Shown piece by piece: positions 13,807 to 17,847 of a DNA stretch of 17,847 bases (its first letter is position 1; every line of letters starts with the position of its first letter). Below the pieces are notes generated by a model. It saw only the letters and a list, made by a program, of their open reading frames with translations. It made no database searches and was not told the DNA's origin. The position numbers and the translations under genes were made by a program. Source of the stretch: Prevotella sp. UBA6429 (lineage in GTDB: Bacteria; Bacteroidota; Bacteroidia; Bacteroidales; Bacteroidaceae). The DNA lies in NCBI GenBank assembly GCA_002437285.1, contig DJOV01000052.1, forward strand, positions 1 to 17,847, written 5' to 3'.

Positions 13807-14985
13807 TTAATAGAGATTGGCTTGCTGCGACTGTATGTCACTTTTTTTGCGCATGGTCAGTGCGGGCAGCACCATCTCGTTGAGCGCTTGTCGCACTTCT
13901 TCGTTGGGAATGCCGAGGTTGTAGCCGAACTCATCGCTCGACTTGATGGTCAGATATCCGGATTGATAGAGGAACAACTCTGCGCCTCCTCCCGTGACAT
14001 CGGATGTTTCGAGTGTGCTCTGCAGCACGCGGCAATGATCGTAGTCATCCAGATGTGTCTCCAGGTCGTTGACAAACTTAGGCAGTAGAGACGTGGCACC
14101 CGATGAAGCCCAATAGCCCCGCAGCTCCTTTTGGTACAAGGCACTGATAAGACTGTAAGGATTGAAAATGTCCACCATGTTTTTTCGGCAGAAATGGTAT
14201 CCGTCATAATAAGACTTCAGGTTGTCCATCGTCTCGTCGGTGGTCCACCCGTTGGCTTCAGCCATCTGCTTGATTTCGGGCATGAAAGAGTCGGCGAGTT
14301 CTTGTTTTGTGATGCCACATATGGCAGCGAACTCTGGTTCAAAGCTGATGTTGAGCAAGTTGTTGAGCACAGAAAAAAGCGAAATCTGCGTGAACTTCGT
14401 TATTCCTGTGAGAAACACGAAACACTCCATGGCGTCACACATCTTCAGGATGGCGAACACCTCGCGATAGAGCGCTGTACAGGCATCGTGACCTGTCGTA
14501 TGCCAGGAGTGCTGCAAGGGTGAGTCATACTCGTCGATAAGCACGGCCACCCGTTGTCCCGTCTGGTCGTAAGCGGTGCTGATGATGGTCATGAAGCGTG
14601 TGGCAAGGGAGGCATTGGGCCGTGGCCGAATGTCGAGTTTACTTTCGTATCCGCAGAACACGTAGTCAAAGTAAGACCTCAGGCTATCCGGGTCAGCCCC
14701 CGCGCCGCTCATGTCAAGCCTGATGACGGGATGGCGTGTCCACTCTTTCTCTAACTTCATGATTTTGAGTCCTTCGAAGAGATCCCGTCGTCCTTCGAAG
14801 TAAGCCTGCAACGTATCCACCAACACTGATTTTCCGAAGCGGCGCGGTCGGCTCAGGTAGTTGTATTTCACACCGTTGACAAGTTCCCAGATGATGTCTG
14901 TCTTGTCAACGTAGACATAGCCCTGTTGCCGGATGTCGACAAACGACTGTATGCCTACGGGGAGTCGTCTTTTGAAGTCAGCCAT
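13807..14985 (-). CDS. DEXX-box AAA-ATPase lacking the C-terminal nuclease
   Basis: This 392-residue protein starts from ATG-14985 (MADFKRRLPVGIQSF), the typical family start; a TTG at 15012 would add 9 residues. The N-terminal AAA-ATPase_like domain (PF09820 type) has VDKT near residue 26-29, a Walker A-like SRPRRFGKS (45-53), Walker B VAVLIDEYD (147-155), and FLTGITKFTQISLFSVLNNL in the middle. Full-length relatives are about 500-580 residues and end in a PD-(D/E)XK nuclease-like domain. Here the frame stops soon after GIPNEEVRQAL, and no nuclease sequence follows in any frame before the terminator at 13756. It is probably a shortened, possibly non-functional copy. These ATPases are numerous in Bacteroidales and have no settled function. 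It lies 69 bp downstream of the MscS gene on the same strand. Confidence 0.85.
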   Translation of the reverse strand: MADFKRRLPVGIQSFVDIRQQGYVYVDKTDIIWELVNGVKYNYLSRPRRFGKSVLVDTLQAYFEGRRDLFEGLKIMKLEKEWTRHPVIRLDMSGAGADPDSLRSYFDYVFCGYESKLDIRPRPNASLATRFMTIISTAYDQTGQRVAVLIDEYDSPLQHSWHTTGHDACTALYREVFAILKMCDAMECFVFLTGITKFTQISLFSVLNNLLNISFEPEFAAICGITKQELADSFMPEIKQMAEANGWTTDETMDNLKSYYDGYHFCRKNMVDIFNPYSLISALYQKELRGYWASSGATSLLPKFVNDLETHLDDYDHCRVLQSTLETSDVTGGGAELFLYQSGYLTIKSSDEFGYNLGIPNEEVRQALNEMVLPALTMRKKSDIQSQQANLY

Positions 14986-15054
14986 ACTTGCTTTTTTTAG
15001 AACAGTTGCCAAATGTAAGTTTTGCGGCTTGTCGCCGCGTCCTTGCGCCCGCTA

Positions 15055-17592
15055 TCATTTGTCCGCCTGCTTGCGCAGTTGCTCCTCGGCCTCCTCGATG
15101 GAGTCGGCGTGGAGGATGGGCGACGTCTTGGAGGGCGGCACGAGGTGGGCGGTGTCGCTGACGATGTGTATGTCGCGTTGCGGGAACGGAATCTCGATGT
15201 TCTGCTCGTTGAAGGCGTCGTACACCGCTTCCATGATGTCGCTCTCGGCGTAGGTCTGCTTGCGCGAGTCGACCCAAGCCAGGATCTTGAAGTCGACCGA
15301 GTTGTCGCCGAATCCGGCGAGCACCACCTTGATAAAGCGTATGTATCCCGGCTTGTTGAGCGGTTCGACCGCCTCGGTGATGGTCTGCTTCACCTGCGGC
15401 ACGTTTGTGCCGTAGGCCACGCCGATGGGTATGATGGAGAGCACGTTGCCATGGTTGCGGGTCAGGTTCTTGTAGTTCTTGGAGAAGAGCTGCGAGTTCT
15501 GGAAGGCGATGACCGACCCGTCGAGCGCCTCGATGGTGGTGGAGGTGTACGAGATGGCCTTCACCGTGCCCTTGGTGCCCTCGATGGAGATGTAGTCGCC
15601 CACCTTGATGCGTCCAGCCATGAGCGAGATGCCGTAGTAGAGGTTTTCGAGTATGTCCTTCATGGCGAATCCGATACCGGTGGACAGGCCTGCCGAGATG
15701 GCCACGATCCACGAGTTGTCGATGTTGAAGACGATCATCGTGACGAGCAGCCAGGCTCCCCAGATGACCACCTGTATGACGTTGCGCCACATGGCGATGC
15801 GGCTCGTGACAGCCTGTTCGCTGGCCTTTCGCTTCTCCTCCTTCGCCTTTTGCCTCTCCCGGCTGAGCAGGTGGTAGTAGAGCACGTGGATAGACACGCG
15901 GTTGGCGTAGGAGGCCAGGAAGTAGAGCGTGGTGACCTGCACGGCCCTCATGATGGAGAAGGTGAACTTGTTGGTGTCGATGAGGCGGCGGTTGAACAGT
16001 TCCCAGGAAGTGTCGCTGAGGTTGAACACGTCGGCCGCCCAATAGATGCTGACGAGCACCGAGAGTGTGGCCAGGATGGGTGCCAGTGCGGTGTAGAGGA
16101 ATCTGAAGAACCAGGTGCGGCTCACCGGCGTGTTGTCGTCGAAGTAGCGGCGCTTGGGATGGTTGCCGTACTGCTTGAGCAGGTCGGCGAAGCAGGTGAT
16201 GGTCAGGATGCACGTGAGCTGCATGGTCCACCAGATGAGCATCTCCACGGCGAGCAGCGTGTAGCCGATGAGCGAGGCCACGTCGCTGGCGAGAAACACC
16301 AGGAACGACACCCAGGCGTAGAACACGTCCGACGAGGGCAGGTCGCCCTTGTTGCGCCGGATGGCTACCCACTGCCACACGGTGCTGAAGAGCAGGAGGA
16401 AGGGCAGGAGGATGCTCGTGAGGATGTTGGGTATGAGCACCACGCGGAAGGTGATGACGATGAAGCAGATGGCCATGATGGGCACGTAGATGCGCAGGCC
16501 GTGCTTGATCTGCTCGCCGTCGAGGCGGATGAGCAGCGACAGCAGGATGACGCCCATGAGCCAGGCGTACTCCACGAGCAGCCCGCAGGCCATGATGAGG
16601 AAGTTTTGCGAGATGGAGACGCGCACGATGCCCAGCGTGGCGGCGAAGACGATGACCGTGGCCGCCAGGATGATGCATACGCGCTTGGCCTTGAAGTAGG
16701 CCTTGGCCTCCTCACCCTCCTTGCCGCCCGAGAGCCAGCGCAGCAAGGCTCCGGCACGGTTGCGCTTGACCAGTTGGGTCACGATGAACCCGATGACGAG
16801 GTAGCTCACCCCGGCGGCGATGAGGCCGTAGAAGACGATGATGGCCAGTAGCATGAGGATGATGCGGCTGTCCCAGTCAGACTTGAACTTGTGTGTGGGC
16901 TTGTATTTCTCGGCCACTACCTGTGCGGTCTCCCTTACCTCTCCGTCCAGGTTCTTGAGGATGGTCACCACGTTGGTGCCGCTGTTGGTGAAGATGCTGT
17001 TCTGTATCTCCAGGTATCGTTTGCTGGCGTAGTCGTTGAGGTTCTTGAGCCGTTGCTCGGTGAGGTTGTAGATGTTGATGTACTGTTGGTTCTGCGTGCG
17101 GTTCTCGTTGAGTGTGCGCCGTATGTAGATGGCGAGCGTGAGGCACACGTTGCGGTCCACCTTGGCCTTCTCGCTGAGGCTGGCGGTGTACATCGCGCTG
17201 AGGTCCGCGATGAGGCTGTCGAAGCGCGCTATCTCCACGTTGGCGTTCTCCACATAGGAGCGGAAGGGCCCCACGGTGTTCTTGAAGGTCTTGTATTGCT
17301 CGGTGGCCTCGTGGCAGGCATAGGAGAGGTCAAACACGTATCCGCTCTTCTGCGAGTAGAGCATGATGGCGTTTTGCTGGCTTTTGTTCATCGTGGCCAG
17401 CAACTGGTTCATCACGGCCTCGCTTTGCTCCTTGCGGGCTCCCGTCTCGCTGTCGAGCTTGTGTCGGTATTCGGTCAGTTCGATGCGCAGCATGGCCAGC
17501 GTTCCGGCCAGGTTGCGCTCCTTGAGCACGGCCCCGCTGGGCAGCACGGCCAGCAGGAGCAGCAGGATGATGATGAGCGTTCTCTTCTTCAT
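15055..17592 (-). CDS. Large MscS-family mechanosensitive ion channel
   Basis: This 845-residue protein starts from ATG-17592 (MKKRTLIIILLLLLAVLPSGAV), whose signal sequence and downstream position relative to the -7 box make it better than the upstream frame start at 17682. An N-terminal helical, Gln/Lys/Glu-rich periplasmic-type region (~25-245) precedes about eight to ten membrane helices. The MscS core follows: the pore-lining helix region ISAGLSTGIGFAMKDILENLYYGI and the beta domain beginning RIKVGDYISIEGTKGTVKAI (residue 661). The C-terminal domain reads IPIGVAYGTNVPQV ... DFKILAWVDSRKQ ... IPFPQRDIHI. It is much longer than E. coli MscS (286 residues) and closer in layout to MscM/MscK-type channels with extra N-terminal helices. 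It is an inner-membrane protein that opens under membrane tension. The long overlapping frames on both strands are shadows. Confidence 0.9.
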   Translation of the reverse strand: MKKRTLIIILLLLLAVLPSGAVLKERNLAGTLAMLRIELTEYRHKLDSETGARKEQSEAVMNQLLATMNKSQQNAIMLYSQKSGYVFDLSYACHEATEQYKTFKNTVGPFRSYVENANVEIARFDSLIADLSAMYTASLSEKAKVDRNVCLTLAIYIRRTLNENRTQNQQYINIYNLTEQRLKNLNDYASKRYLEIQNSIFTNSGTNVVTILKNLDGEVRETAQVVAEKYKPTHKFKSDWDSRIILMLLAIIVFYGLIAAGVSYLVIGFIVTQLVKRNRAGALLRWLSGGKEGEEAKAYFKAKRVCIILAATVIVFAATLGIVRVSISQNFLIMACGLLVEYAWLMGVILLSLLIRLDGEQIKHGLRIYVPIMAICFIVITFRVVLIPNILTSILLPFLLLFSTVWQWVAIRRNKGDLPSSDVFYAWVSFLVFLASDVASLIGYTLLAVEMLIWWTMQLTCILTITCFADLLKQYGNHPKRRYFDDNTPVSRTWFFRFLYTALAPILATLSVLVSIYWAADVFNLSDTSWELFNRRLIDTNKFTFSIMRAVQVTTLYFLASYANRVSIHVLYYHLLSRERQKAKEEKRKASEQAVTSRIAMWRNVIQVVIWGAWLLVTMIVFNIDNSWIVAISAGLSTGIGFAMKDILENLYYGISLMAGRIKVGDYISIEGTKGTVKAISYTSTTIEALDGSVIAFQNSQLFSKNYKNLTRNHGNVLSIIPIGVAYGTNVPQVKQTITEAVEPLNKPGYIRFIKVVLAGFGDNSVDFKILAWVDSRKQTYAESDIMEAVYDAFNEQNIEIPFPQRDIHIVSDTAHLVPPSKTSPILHADSIEEAEEQLRKQADK

Positions 17593-17615
17593 GTGGATAG
17601 TTTGTATTTGTGCTT

Positions 17616-17624
17616 GCAAAGATA
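17616..17624 (-). promoter_or_regulatory. -7 box of the MscS gene
   Basis: TATCTTTGC on the minus strand lies 23 bp before ATG-17592. No TTG was found 19-21 bp upstream, so only the -7 part is supported. Confidence 0.45.
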
Positions 17625-17731
17625 TAAAAAGAAATTCACATTCGACCTTGCCCGCGGCGACAAATTGATGGTGCCGCGCCATGTTTCCTGTGTCCGGAAA
17701 AGCTGGTGAGAATACTCCCGGTTGTGGGAGC

Positions 17732-17847
17732 TGTCATGATTTTTGGTGCAAAACTTTGTCACGGATGACCGATGAAATAGAGCGCGAAAATCACGTTTTT
17801 CGCCGGTCGCGGCGCGATTTGCATGGGGTAATTTTGCGATAAAGGGT
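17732..17847. repeat. Right arm of 116-bp inverted repeat
   Basis: This is the inverted partner of 1-116: ungapped, 104 of 116 bases identical, with the outermost 32 identical. The hairpin at 51-67 is only partly kept here (17781-17797, one wobble and one mismatch). The TAATTTTGC box again points out of the window. Confidence 0.9.

Noticed and set aside
15024..15038. GCGGC/GCCGC hairpin as terminator of the MscS gene
   Set aside because: On the minus strand the stem is followed by AAAACTTAC rather than a T run, so MscS and the ATPase may be read together.
14978..16678. Open frame of 566 codons on the minus strand
   Set aside because: It overlaps the MscS gene in another frame and gives a His/Arg/Pro/Gln-rich product with no fold.
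15022..16851. Open frame of 609 codons on the plus strand
   Set aside because: It is antisense to the MscS gene, whose domains are clear. The product is Asp/Glu/His/Val-rich low-complexity sequence typical of the complement of a GC-rich gene.

Overview
The window looks like part of a Bacteroidales chromosome, most likely Prevotellaceae. Four observations support this. Several genes carry the Bacteroidetes promoter form (TTG, about 20 bp, then TAnnTTTG), and Shine-Dalgarno sites are weak or absent. The first gene ends in a Prevotella-style 'YNLAGQRVS...' tail. The lipoproteins have a Cys-Ser-Asp-Asp start after cleavage. The KDO enzymes belong to the usual Gram-negative set. Genus-level placement is inference. 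There are no tRNA or rRNA genes, CRISPR arrays, transposases or phage genes.

Layout. 1-116 and 17732-17847 are two arms of a 116-bp inverted repeat that exactly bound the window. 342-1508 (-) is a secreted multidomain protein. 1509-2347 is a long non-coding block with four G/C homopolymers and an orphan promoter whose spacer contains an 11-bp C run. 6943-2348 (-) is an operon of outer-membrane porin-like protein, imelysin-family lipoprotein and di-heme (DUF1111-type) lipoprotein, a set associated with iron handling, closed by a strong terminator. 6944-7667 is non-coding but structured: a 24-25 bp repeat cluster, a candidate small RNA with its own promoter and U-run end, and an 8+8 bp dyad between divergent promoters. 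7668-8624 and 8980-9576 (+) are two regulators with related LuxR-type helix-turn-helix domains: a hemerythrin-LuxR fusion and a protein with a degenerate receiver. The gap between them holds two different arrays that both have a 20-bp period. 12851-9709 (-) is kdsA-kdsD followed by an exported phospholipase-D-family protein. 13107-13646 (+) is a small outer-membrane beta-barrel protein with its own promoter, leader and strong terminator. 14985-13807 (-) is a DEXX-box AAA-ATPase that lacks the family's usual C-terminal nuclease. 17592-15055 (-) is a large MscS-type mechanosensitive channel.

How the genes fit together. Most encode cell-envelope functions: KDO for lipid A/LPS core, a phospholipase-D-type lipid enzyme, a tension-gated channel, two outer-membrane barrels and a surface iron-linked lipoprotein pair. 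The two LuxR-type regulators form a separate sensory locus. The hemerythrin domain suggests sensing of oxygen, nitric oxide or iron, and the candidate small RNA is transcribed divergently from it. The most interesting unexplained material is non-coding: the candidate sRNA and dyad (7347-7568), the period-20 arrays (8658-8957), and the homopolymer-bearing orphan promoter (2065-2096).
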